A stretch of DNA of 64,000 bases, from NCBI RefSeq assembly GCF_002155145.1, contig NZ_CP021323.1, forward strand, positions 2,542,001 through 2,606,000. Direction: 5' to 3'. Source of the stretch: Kushneria konosiri (GTDB taxonomy: Bacteria > Pseudomonadota > Gammaproteobacteria > Pseudomonadales > Halomonadaceae). The position numbers and the translations under genes are program-made. Positions within the stretch are counted from its first letter, which is position 1. Every line of letters begins with the position of its first letter. Positions 1-7,569 of this stretch are shown piece after piece. The notes beneath the pieces are model-generated. The model ran no database searches. It had not been told where the DNA came from and saw only the letters and a program-made list of their open reading frames with translations.

Positions 1-1
1 G

Positions 2-2140
2 CTCGGCGCCTACATTCTTTTCACCTCCGGCTCGACCGGCAAGCCCAAGGGTGTGCTGGTGGAGCATCACGCCATCGTCAATCGTATTCTCTGGATGCAG
101 GGCCGCTATTCGCTGGGCGAGGGTGACCGGGTGTTTCAGAAAACGCCCAACGGCTTTGATGTATCGGTATGGGAGTTTCTCTGGCCCATGATCAGTGGCG
201 CAGCGCTGGTCATGGCGCGCGAGGGTGGACATCGTGATCCTCGCTATCTCATCGACACCATCATCGAGGAAGCCATCACCACGCTGCATTTTGTGCCCTC
301 GATGCTCGATATTCTGCTCGATGAATTAAGTGATCAGGACATCAGGCGCATGACTACCCTGCGTCAGGTATTTGTCAGTGGCGAGGCGCTTTCACGTGAT
401 CTTGAACATCGTTTCCTGACGCGCCTGCCCGGGGTAGCCCTGCACAATCTTTATGGCCCGACCGAGGCGGCGGTCGATGTCAGTGCCTGGCAGTGTCACG
501 CGGCGGATACAGACAGCAGTGTGCCCATCGGGGCGCCTATCTGGAACACGCGCCTGCATGTGCTGGACGCCAGTTTCCAGCCGGTGCCGGTCGGAATGGC
601 CGGAGAGCTTTACATCGCCGGGCGCAATCTGGCGCGCGGATATCTGGGGCAGCAGGAATTGACCGCCGAGCGTTTTGTTGATTGCCCGGCACTCGAAGCC
701 GATTCGAGACTTTATCGCACCGGCGATCTGGCACGCTGGCGCTTTGACGGTGTGCTCGAATATCTCGGGCGTATTGACCATCAGGTCAAGCTGCGCGGTC
801 AGCGCCTGGAGCTCGGTGAAATCGAGTCCGTCATGCTGGCTTTTGATGGGGTGGCGCACGCCGTGGTCAGCGTTCATGGCAGCGGCAGCAATGCGCGACT
901 GGTCGGCCATGTGGTACCCAGCAGCAGCGGTACGCTGGTCATCGAGTCGCTCAAGCGCCATCTGGCCCAGGTGTTGCCGGATTATATGGTGCCCGGTGTG
1001 ATCATGACGCTGGACGCACTGCCGCTGAGTCCCAACGGCAAGCTGGACCGTCGGGCGCTGCCGGCGCCCGAGGCCGGGGAGGAGGGTGTGGCACCAGGTA
1101 CCCCTCGCCAACAGATCATGGCCGACCTTTTTGCCGAGGTGCTCGGGCTTGAGCGAGTCAGCATTCGGGATAACTTTTTCGATCTTGGTGGCAACTCGTT
1201 AAACGCACTGCAGTTGATACGTCGCCTTAATGAGGCACTGGGATCAAATTTCACCATTGCCACGCTTTTCGAGGCCTCTACCATCGAGGCGCTGGATGCA
1301 CTAGAGACGGAAGGGGGCGCGACCAGAGGGCTGGATGTTGTCCTGTCATTGAGGGAGAGTGGCGAGGCGTCGCCTATCTTTTGCGTCCATCCGGCGGGCG
1401 GGCTGGCCTGGTGCTATGCCGGCCTGGCGCGCACGCTGCCTTCACGCTATCCCCTGTACGGTCTGCAGGCTCGAGGGCTTTTGCCTAACGGCCAGCGGCC
1501 GGAAACCATGGAAGAGATGGCGCGTGACTACATCGCGCAGATACGGCGTATTCAGCCTCGAGGCCCCTATTATCTGCTGGGCTGGTCGGTGGGCGGCATG
1601 ATTGCGCACACCATGGCGGCCCTGTTGGAAAGAGAGGGTGAGAACGTGGCCATGCTGGCACTGCTGGATGCCTATCCGGCTGATCTATGGCGTAACATGA
1701 CGCCACCGGATGAAGGCATGGCGCTGGAGGCACTGCTGCGTATTGCCGGGCTTGCCGACACGACACTTGCCATCAATGACGGGTCGCGTCGAGCTCAGGT
1801 CATTGCGCTTTTGCAGCGCGAGGGCAGTGCGCTCGGGCAGCTGTCATCACAGACGCTGGACGCTCTGGTGGATGTGGTCATCAACAACAGTCGTCTGGTA
1901 CGTGACACCCGCCATCTCGTTTACCACGGTGACATGCATTTCTTCACGGCGGCCACGCCTCGGGAAGAAGACTGGCTCGACCGCCGCGCCTGGCAGCCCT
2001 ATATCGACGGTCGCATCCTTAATCTGGATCTACCGGCCACGCACCCCGAGCTGATGCACGAGACGCATCTGACAGCGATCGCTCGGCATTTGATGGAAGT
2101 CCTTGAACCCCGAACGGCCGATTGCGACAGCGCGTTGTAA
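2..2140 (+). CDS. Non-ribosomal peptide synthetase, terminal module (partial: A-PCP-TE), serine-activating, EntF-like
   Basis: The reading frame is open from base 2, so the 5' end lies outside the window; 712 residues are visible. They contain most of an adenylation domain from its A3 phosphate loop (FTSGSTGKPKG), a carrier protein with the phosphopantetheine serine in LGGNS (about 1190 bp), and a thioesterase with GWSVGG (about 1585 bp) and a late His in THPELMH. The substrate-pocket residues, read from FDVSVWEF, TLHFVPS, VFVSGE, NLYGPTEA and AVDVS, give D-V-W-H-F-S-L-V-D plus the A10 lysine (NGKLDRR). This matches the serine code I know from EntF. The enzyme probably loads serine and releases or cyclises a peptide, as in catecholate siderophore synthesis. 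Product and upstream domains cannot be seen. Its stop overlaps the next start (TAATG). Confidence 0.9.
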   Translation, partial: LGAYILFTSGSTGKPKGVLVEHHAIVNRILWMQGRYSLGEGDRVFQKTPNGFDVSVWEFLWPMISGAALVMAREGGHRDPRYLIDTIIEEAITTLHFVPSMLDILLDELSDQDIRRMTTLRQVFVSGEALSRDLEHRFLTRLPGVALHNLYGPTEAAVDVSAWQCHAADTDSSVPIGAPIWNTRLHVLDASFQPVPVGMAGELYIAGRNLARGYLGQQELTAERFVDCPALEADSRLYRTGDLARWRFDGVLEYLGRIDHQVKLRGQRLELGEIESVMLAFDGVAHAVVSVHGSGSNARLVGHVVPSSSGTLVIESLKRHLAQVLPDYMVPGVIMTLDALPLSPNGKLDRRALPAPEAGEEGVAPGTPRQQIMADLFAEVLGLERVSIRDNFFDLGGNSLNALQLIRRLNEALGSNFTIATLFEASTIEALDALETEGGATRGLDVVLSLRESGEASPIFCVHPAGGLAWCYAGLARTLPSRYPLYGLQARGLLPNGQRPETMEEMARDYIAQIRRIQPRGPYYLLGWSVGGMIAHTMAALLEREGENVAMLALLDAYPADLWRNMTPPDEGMALEALLRIAGLADTTLAINDGSRRAQVIALLQREGSALGQLSSQTLDALVDVVINNSRLVRDTRHLVYHGDMHFFTAATPREEDWLDRRAWQPYIDGRILNLDLPATHPELMHETHLTAIARHLMEVLEPRTADCDSAL

Positions 2141-3069
2141 TGGCACATCGTCCCGAGACCCTCATGGTTGAGCTCTTCCGGCGCCGCACGCTGGTCGGGC
2201 TGGGAGAGATTCACTGGTGCCCGCAGGTGATGGAGGCCATCACGGCGCTGCTTGAAAGTCCGGCACTTGAGGGAACCTTTGACGATATCGTGGTCGAATT
2301 TGGCAGTGCCCGTCATCAGGCATGGCTTGATCGCTATATCAGTGGTGAGGACATGGATGACGCCGGGCTTGAGGCTGTCTGGCAGGACACGCTTTATTTT
2401 CTGCTGTGGAGCCCAACGGTCTACGCCAATTTTTTCAGACGACTTCGCGCTGTCAATCTTGGGCGTGCTTTCGAGCATCGTGTTCGGGTGGTACTGGCCG
2501 AGCCGGCGATCGATTGGGAGACGCTGGATGGTGAGGGCTTTGCCCGCTGGCATGAGCAGCGTGAAAGGGCCTATGCTGAATGTATCAAGCAGGAAGTGCT
2601 CGGGCGGGGGCGTCGCGCGGTACTGATCTTCGGACTGCGCCATCTGACGCATCATTCTCTGCCAGATGCGCCCTATCGACCGTTGGCAGAGCGGCTCGTT
2701 AAGCGTTACCCAGGGATTATCGAGCTGATTCATCCCTATCATGGGGAAAAGGGCGTCTTTTCAGGCGATCACCTTTACCTTGATGTACGTCATAATGGTC
2801 TAATGTTACCTGCCGCTGCCGAGTCTTCGAGCGGCCCTGCCATGATCGACCATATCTGGTTCCTCGGTGACCTCGAGCGCCGGATTGCGTTACCTGATGC
2901 ACTTTTTGCCGATATGACCTGGCTTGTCACGATCGTGACACGACTGCAACGTCTGGGCGAAGACCATGTTGCGCGTGCCCGACGTCTGATGACAGCGCCG
3001 CAAAGGGCCATCTTCGATGATTGCCTGGCGCGCCATCAGGGGAACATGCAAAAGGGCCCGGCAGAGTAG
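2140..3069 (+). CDS. Uncharacterised protein translationally coupled to the NRPS
   Basis: A 309-residue protein whose ATG overlaps the NRPS stop in TAATG, which implies translational coupling. A TTG 18 bp upstream is in frame but less likely. There is no signal peptide or membrane segment. Visible motifs are LVGLGEIHW near the N-terminus, VVEFG, an AEPAIDW segment in the middle and AVLIFGLRHL after it. The pattern (GE-x-H, VVEFG, PIDW, then strand-turn-His) recalls a broad group of uncharacterised proteins with a ChaN/Tiki/erythromycin-esterase-like arrangement; this is from memory and weak. Its position suggests a role linked to the peptide product, such as hydrolysis, maturation or self-protection, but nothing proves it. 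Confidence 0.75.
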   Translation: MAHRPETLMVELFRRRTLVGLGEIHWCPQVMEAITALLESPALEGTFDDIVVEFGSARHQAWLDRYISGEDMDDAGLEAVWQDTLYFLLWSPTVYANFFRRLRAVNLGRAFEHRVRVVLAEPAIDWETLDGEGFARWHEQRERAYAECIKQEVLGRGRRAVLIFGLRHLTHHSLPDAPYRPLAERLVKRYPGIIELIHPYHGEKGVFSGDHLYLDVRHNGLMLPAAAESSSGPAMIDHIWFLGDLERRIALPDALFADMTWLVTIVTRLQRLGEDHVARARRLMTAPQRAIFDDCLARHQGNMQKGPAE

Positions 3070-3212
3070 CATCAGGACAACACTGGAAAGGCAATGCTGG
3101 CGCTGACACGGAATTGTCATCCGGCATTGTTACTCTTTCGACAACTTATAGAAAAGACATAAAGATGACCATCGCCGAGCGAGCGATGAGAAGATAGCCC
3201 AGGGAGGGTTAC

Positions 3213-3515
3213 ATGGAATTACATCAATTAAAAAATGCCGCGTCACACCATCGTGAAATGGAAGTGCGCGTTGTACGCAATACCCTTAGCCATATCTATC
3301 AGATCGAATGCGAAACCATCAGCGGTGACCTGCAAAAGCTCAGCCGTCGCGGCAAGCCCTGCCTGTTCCGCTCGGTCGATGAAGCCATCGATCAGCTGCT
3401 GGTTGCCGGTATCCGTCATGCCTGGATCGTGCGTCAAAGTGAAGAAGACGGCAGTGATAGTTCACGGCGTCTGGTTCAATTGGGCAGCCTGCCCGAGCTG
3501 GCCATCGCGATCTGA
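3213..3515 (+). CDS. Small conserved protein, DUF6482-like
   Basis: A 100-residue soluble protein preceded by a strong ribosome binding site (AGGGAGG, about 8 bp before ATG) and followed by a clear intrinsic terminator, so it is a monocistronic gene. It has a charged N-terminal half and a segment around residues 45-75 (KPCLFRSVDEAIDQLL) ending in AWIVRQS. The arrangement, a short beta strand then a helix that follows 'RSVDEA', is what I remember of the small DUF6482 proteins of Pseudomonas and Halomonas; the family name is tentative. Function unknown. Confidence 0.75.
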   Translation: MELHQLKNAASHHREMEVRVVRNTLSHIYQIECETISGDLQKLSRRGKPCLFRSVDEAIDQLLVAGIRHAWIVRQSEEDGSDSSRRLVQLGSLPELAIAI

Positions 3516-3585
3516 TCATCGCACATTCAATTGAGGCGCATGCCGCTAAAAACACCAACACCTGACCTTTCATTTGAACGATCTC

Positions 3586-3610
3586 GCGCCGGCTTCTTGC
3601 CGGCGCTTTT
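3586..3610 (+). terminator. Intrinsic terminator after the small DUF6482-like gene
   Basis: A perfect 8-bp stem GCGCCGGC/GCCGGCGC with a TTCTT loop is followed by TTTT. There is no T run on the minus strand, so it serves the plus-strand gene and lies just beyond the 3' end of the convergent photolyase gene. Confidence 0.85.
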
Positions 3611-3624
3611 CATGAGGGGGTGAG

Positions 3625-5217
3625 TCAACTGCCGCCTTTTCCGGTATTGCGCTGATACCCCGCCAGATGATCCCCCCGTCCGTAGGCTGGTTCATAATCC
3701 AGCTGATCCAGAAAGCGAATGGCCTGTTCGCGCAGGGCCTCGCGCTTGTCGCTGCTCATTTTGTTGAGCGAGCCATAAATGAGCTTCATGCGCTGATTGC
3801 CGGCCAGCTGCTTTTCGTGGCGTTCCAGAAAATACCAGTACAGGCTGTTAAAGGGGCAGGCGTCCTCTCCGATGCTTTTTTTGACATCAAAGCGACACTG
3901 CTGGCAGTGGTCCGACATGCGATCAATGTATTTGCCCGACGCACAGTAGGGCTTTGAGCCCAGATAGCCACCATCGGCATACAGCACCATGCCCAGCGTG
4001 TTGGGCAGCTCCACCCACTCATACGCGTCGATGTAGACCGCCAGATACCAGTCGCAGAGGGCTTCGGGGCGCACGCCGCAAAGCAGGGCAAAATTACCGG
4101 TGACCATCAGCCGCTGAATGTGGTGGGCGTAGGCATGATCCCGGGTCATCTCGATGGCACGTCTCAAGCAGCGCATGTCGGTGTCGCCGGTCCAGTAGAA
4201 CGCGGGCAGGTCCCTGTCGGCCTTGAGATCGTTGCGCTGCTTGTAGTCCGGCATGTTCAGCCAGTAGATGCCGCGTACATACTCGCGCCATCCCAGAATC
4301 TGTCGGATGAAGCCTTCCGCGCAGTTGAGCGGGACACTGCCATCACGCCAGGCGTTTTCTGCTGCCTGGCAGACCTCCAGCGGCCTGAGCAGCCCGGCAT
4401 TGAGCGCACCGGACAGGCGTGCATGATACAAAAAGGGGTGCTGGTCGCTGATGGCGTCCTGATAGTCGCCAAAAAAGGGCAGGGCGTGCTCGACGAAATG
4501 ATTCAGATCGTTGAGTGCCTGACGTCTTGTGACGGGCCAGTTGAATTTTTCAAGCGTGCCAAAGTGCTCGCCAAAATGCGCCTCGACCAGTGCTATGACT
4601 TCTCGGGTCACCTGATCCGGCTGGTGCTGCGGCGGCTCTGGCGGGTCAACGTCTCTGGGCAGAGGCTTTCGGTTGTCGTGATCGAAATTCCACTGCTCCC
4701 CCTGCGGATTATTGTTTTCATCCATCAGCAGGCCGGTTTCGCGACGCATCCAGCGATAAAAGTGCTCCATGCGAAATCGCTGGCGGCCCTGAGCCCACTG
4801 ATTAAACGCCTCCTGCGAGCAGAAAAAACGATCATCGGCCACCATGTACCAGGCCGGGGTGTTGCCACGTCGTTTCTGAATGCGATCCAAAAGGCGCCAC
4901 TCGCCCGGGCGGGTCACCCGAATCTCGTCACAGCCATAAAGCGTGGCCACGCGTTCGGCTTCACTGATCAGATCCTGGGTATTGTCGTTGTCGTCCAGAC
5001 AGGTGTAGTGCACCTGACGCCCCCGTTGGCGAAGCGTTTGTGCGAAATGGCGCATGGCAGAGAAAAGAAAGGTGATCTTTTGCGGATGATGAGGCACATA
5101 GCGGCCTTCCTCTTCCACCTCGAACAGGGCCACCGGGGCATTTTCTGGTGCGCCTGTCAGAACGGGCAGATCCTCGGTCAGTTGATCCCCAAGGATTACG
5201 ATCAGCGGTTGAGACAT
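3625..5217 (-). CDS. phrB: (6-4) photolyase, FeS-BCP / PhrB-type cryptochrome-photolyase
   Basis: 530 residues, the usual size of the prokaryotic iron-sulfur photolyases. These repair UV (6-4) pyrimidine photoproducts using FAD, a ribolumazine antenna and a 4Fe-4S cluster. The N-terminus (LIVILGDQL) is typical of this class and unlike class I photolyases. The cysteines expected to hold the cluster are C350, C438, C441 (HCQQC) and C454 (DACPFN); the numbering equals that I recall for Agrobacterium PhrB. The C-terminal half has the FAD-domain features (GFIRQILGWREYVRG, HHIQRLMVTGN). It is divergent from hemH, 138 bp away, across an AT-rich spacer that probably holds both promoters. Confidence 0.9.
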   Translation of the reverse strand: MSQPLIVILGDQLTEDLPVLTGAPENAPVALFEVEEEGRYVPHHPQKITFLFSAMRHFAQTLRQRGRQVHYTCLDDNDNTQDLISEAERVATLYGCDEIRVTRPGEWRLLDRIQKRRGNTPAWYMVADDRFFCSQEAFNQWAQGRQRFRMEHFYRWMRRETGLLMDENNNPQGEQWNFDHDNRKPLPRDVDPPEPPQHQPDQVTREVIALVEAHFGEHFGTLEKFNWPVTRRQALNDLNHFVEHALPFFGDYQDAISDQHPFLYHARLSGALNAGLLRPLEVCQAAENAWRDGSVPLNCAEGFIRQILGWREYVRGIYWLNMPDYKQRNDLKADRDLPAFYWTGDTDMRCLRRAIEMTRDHAYAHHIQRLMVTGNFALLCGVRPEALCDWYLAVYIDAYEWVELPNTLGMVLYADGGYLGSKPYCASGKYIDRMSDHCQQCRFDVKKSIGEDACPFNSLYWYFLERHEKQLAGNQRMKLIYGSLNKMSSDKREALREQAIRFLDQLDYEPAYGRGDHLAGYQRNTGKGGS

Positions 5218-5355
5218 TTACACTCCCTGAATGTAACGAATAGGGACATTTCATCAACGCGGCTTTGGCGACGCTGATAGAATAATTTCATTAAAATTGA
5301 TCATTTTGAGGGTGCGTCTAATCAAGACCCTCTGGTTACTGCAAGGAGTATAGAC

Positions 5356-6345
5356 ATGGCGCAGGCCCCCTTCGGCGTACTGCTGGCCAATCTTGGCACC
5401 CCGGACGAGCCCACACCTTCAGCCGTGCGGCGATATCTCAGCGAATTTTTATGGGATCGTCGCGTCATCGATGTGTCTCGTCCGCTCTGGTGGTTCATTC
5501 TCAATGCCATTGTATTGAGAACGCGCCCGAAAAGGGTCGCCGAGGCTTATGCCAGCGTCTGGGAAGAAGAGGGGTCGCCGTTGCTGGCCATCGGTCGACG
5601 CCAGCAGCGCGCGCTCAAGGCGCAGCTGGATGCGCAGTACGGCTGTGATATCCCGGTCGAGCTGGGCATGACCTATGGCAGACCCACCATGGAAAGCGCC
5701 GGTCTGAGCTTTCGTCGGGCCGGGGTCAACCGCATCGTGGTGCTGCCGCTTTATCCGCAGTACTCCCGCTCTACCACGGCGGCCGTCTTTGACCGTCTGG
5801 CCGATGCCCTCAAGCCGTGCCCGGATATCCCCGAGATGCACTTCATCCGTGATTATCATGACGACAGCGGCTATATCGCGGCGCTGGCCGAAAGTGTTCG
5901 TGAACACTGGGCCACGCGTGGCAAGCAGAACCACCTTTTGATCTCCTGGCACGGCATCCCTAAGCGTTATGCCGAGGAGGGTGACCCCTACCCGAAACAC
6001 TGCCGCGCCACCAGTGAGGCTCTGGCGCGCGAGCTGGGGCTTGAGGACAGTCAGTGGACCATGACCTTCCAGTCACGTTTTGGTCGGGAGGAGTGGCTCA
6101 AGCCCTATACAGATGAAACGCTCAAGAACTGGGATGTGAAAACCACACCCGGCATTGATGTCATCTGTCCGGGCTTTGCCGCGGACTGCCTGGAGACGCT
6201 TGAAGAGATTCAGGTAGAGAATCGCGAATATTTTGTTGAGGCCGGTGGGGAAGAGTACCACTACGTACCAGCGCTCAATGATCGCGAAAGTCACATTGAC
6301 GCGCTGGCGAGTCTGATCGAGAGAAACACGCGTAACTGGCGTTAA
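5356..6345 (+). CDS. hemH: Ferrochelatase
   Basis: 329 residues. Inserts Fe2+ into protoporphyrin IX as the last step of protoheme synthesis. Family marks are the N-terminal LLANLGTPD, LPLYPQYS in the middle, the metal/porphyrin site SWHGIPKRY with its conserved His, and CPGFAADCLETLEE near the C-terminus. The ATG follows AAGGAG at 9-bp spacing. It is transcribed divergently from the photolyase gene, and both products involve light-sensitive cofactors, so shared control is conceivable but unproven. It converges on the first Mrp operon with only 25 bp between the genes. Confidence 0.96.
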   Translation: MAQAPFGVLLANLGTPDEPTPSAVRRYLSEFLWDRRVIDVSRPLWWFILNAIVLRTRPKRVAEAYASVWEEEGSPLLAIGRRQQRALKAQLDAQYGCDIPVELGMTYGRPTMESAGLSFRRAGVNRIVVLPLYPQYSRSTTAAVFDRLADALKPCPDIPEMHFIRDYHDDSGYIAALAESVREHWATRGKQNHLLISWHGIPKRYAEEGDPYPKHCRATSEALARELGLEDSQWTMTFQSRFGREEWLKPYTDETLKNWDVKTTPGIDVICPGFAADCLETLEEIQVENREYFVEAGGEEYHYVPALNDRESHIDALASLIERNTRNWR

Positions 6346-6362
6346 GGATCAGTATACGGTAG

Positions 6363-6389
6363 TCAGCGCCTCACGGACTGTGGCGCTGA
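6363..6389. terminator. Possible bidirectional hairpin between hemH and mrpG
   Basis: An 8-bp stem TCAGCGCC/GGCGCTGA with an 11-bp loop overlaps the last codons of mrpG. There is no T run on either side, so termination activity is uncertain. Confidence 0.35.
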
Positions 6390-6802
6390 CCACTGCCGGG
6401 ATCTTCCGGATGCGGTGTGTCCGGTTCCTGTCCAACATCCTCTTCGCGAAGCTCGCTGGGCGCGCCGGTGGTCGAGGGGTCGCTGGGCAGCTTCTGGTGC
6501 AGTGCCACCTTGGCCAGCAGGTGGGCGCTGATGGGTGCCGTGATCAACAGGAAAATGGTGACCAGCAGCAACTGGATATGAAAGGTGCGCTCGATCAGTA
6601 AGAAATAAAACATGCAGGCCACCAGAATCAGCCCGACGCCCAGTGTCGTGGCCTTGGCCGGCCCATGCATGCGCAGATAGAAATCACGCAGGTGTACCAT
6701 ACCGAAGGAGCTGATAAAGGTAATCAGCGCGCCGGCGATCAGAAAAAAGGCCGTCAGGGCCTCAAGTGCCGTATCGATCCATGCCTTGTCCAGCCATGCC
6801 AT
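6371..6802 (-). CDS. mrpG: Mrp Na+/H+ antiporter subunit G (operon 1)
   Basis: 143 residues with three hydrophobic segments in the first 100 (ALTAFFLIAGALITFISSFG; FYLRMHGPAKATTLGVGLIL; IQLLLVTIFLLITAPISAHLL) and a hydrophilic, acidic tail. The motif R-MH-PAKATTLG is characteristic of MrpG/MnhG. MrpG is one of the small membrane subunits needed to assemble the multi-subunit antiporter that exports Na+ in exchange for H+. Last gene of operon 1, 9 bp after mrpF, with GGAGATCACC as ribosome binding site. Confidence 0.93.
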   Translation of the reverse strand: MAWLDKAWIDTALEALTAFFLIAGALITFISSFGMVHLRDFYLRMHGPAKATTLGVGLILVACMFYFLLIERTFHIQLLLVTIFLLITAPISAHLLAKVALHQKLPSDPSTTGAPSELREEDVGQEPDTPHPEDPGSGQRHSP

Positions 6803-6811
6803 GGTGATCTC

Positions 6812-7081
6812 CTATTCGATGATGTCGCCGCGCAACAGATACTTGCACACGGCCACGGTACTGATGAATCCAAGCATGGCAATCAGCAGGGCACCTTCAA
6901 AATAGACTCGGGTGCTCAGCCAGATCGTGTACAGGATGATCAGGGCGATGCTGTTAACGTACATGGTATCAAGCGCGATGATTCGGTCGGCCAGTGAAGG
7001 GCCCACCAGCAGCCGATAGGCGTTGAGCACAATGGCCATGGCGACCAGAAAAAAGCTGATCCACAGCGCAATACCGATCAT
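6812..7081 (-). CDS. mrpF: Mrp Na+/H+ antiporter subunit F (operon 1)
   Basis: 89 residues with three membrane segments. R-LLVGPSLADRIIALDT after the first segment is the MrpF signature. The start codon overlaps the mrpE stop (ATGA), as expected for coupled subunits of one complex. MrpF is a small subunit of the Mrp complex, historically also linked to bile-salt or pH tolerance (PhaF, MnhF). Confidence 0.93.
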   Translation of the reverse strand: MIGIALWISFFLVAMAIVLNAYRLLVGPSLADRIIALDTMYVNSIALIILYTIWLSTRVYFEGALLIAMLGFISTVAVCKYLLRGDIIE

Positions 7082-7569
7082 TCGTAAATCTCCATGAGCG
7101 GCCGCTCGTAGCGGTTATAAATCTCTTCGATGATGCCCTGCTCATCGTCGGTATCCAGCACGTGAATCAGCAGGCTGCGACCATCGAGCCTCAGATTGGC
7201 TGAAATGGTCCCCGGTGTCAGGCTGATGGTACTGGCCAGCAGGGTGATGCTGAAGTCGCGTTTGAGCGTGAGTGGATATTCGATAAAGGCCGGTCGAGGG
7301 CGGCGCCATGGACGGGCAATCAGCCAGGCGACCTGAAGATTGGCAACCAGAATATCCAGCATGACGCGCAGGGTATATCTCAGCAACAGCATGGGTTTTT
7401 TGACCGCTGGCTGAGCGTCCCAGAAGCGCTGGGTCATCAGCGGGATCGCCACGCCCAGAATGACCCCCATGATCACGGAGCCATAGGTGATGCTGTCCGA
7501 CAGCATGATCCAGACCAGTGTCAGAATCAGTGAAAGAATCGGTCGGGGAAGACAGCGTTTAATCAGCAT
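7078..7569 (-). CDS. mrpE: Mrp Na+/H+ antiporter subunit E (operon 1)
   Basis: 163 residues from the ATG at 7569, which has AGGAG 8 bp upstream; a longer in-frame start at 7593 lies deeper inside mrpD and is less likely. The N-terminal half is hydrophobic. The C-terminal half has SLTPGTISANL, the most conserved MrpE stretch, then a segment reading LLIHVLDTDDEQ. It overlaps the end of mrpD by 11 bp and the start of mrpF by 4 bp. Confidence 0.92.
   Translation of the reverse strand: MLIKRCLPRPILSLILTLVWIMLSDSITYGSVIMGVILGVAIPLMTQRFWDAQPAVKKPMLLLRYTLRVMLDILVANLQVAWLIARPWRRPRPAFIEYPLTLKRDFSITLLASTISLTPGTISANLRLDGRSLLIHVLDTDDEQGIIEEIYNRYERPLMEIYE

Noticed and set aside
392-1111. Minus-strand 239-codon open frame opposite the NRPS
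   Set aside because: Shadow of the NRPS frame in GC-rich DNA; no ribosome binding site and no recognisable domain.
4120-5277. Plus-strand 385-codon open frame opposite the photolyase gene
   Set aside because: Low-complexity shadow; the minus strand encodes a clear photolyase with all cluster cysteines.
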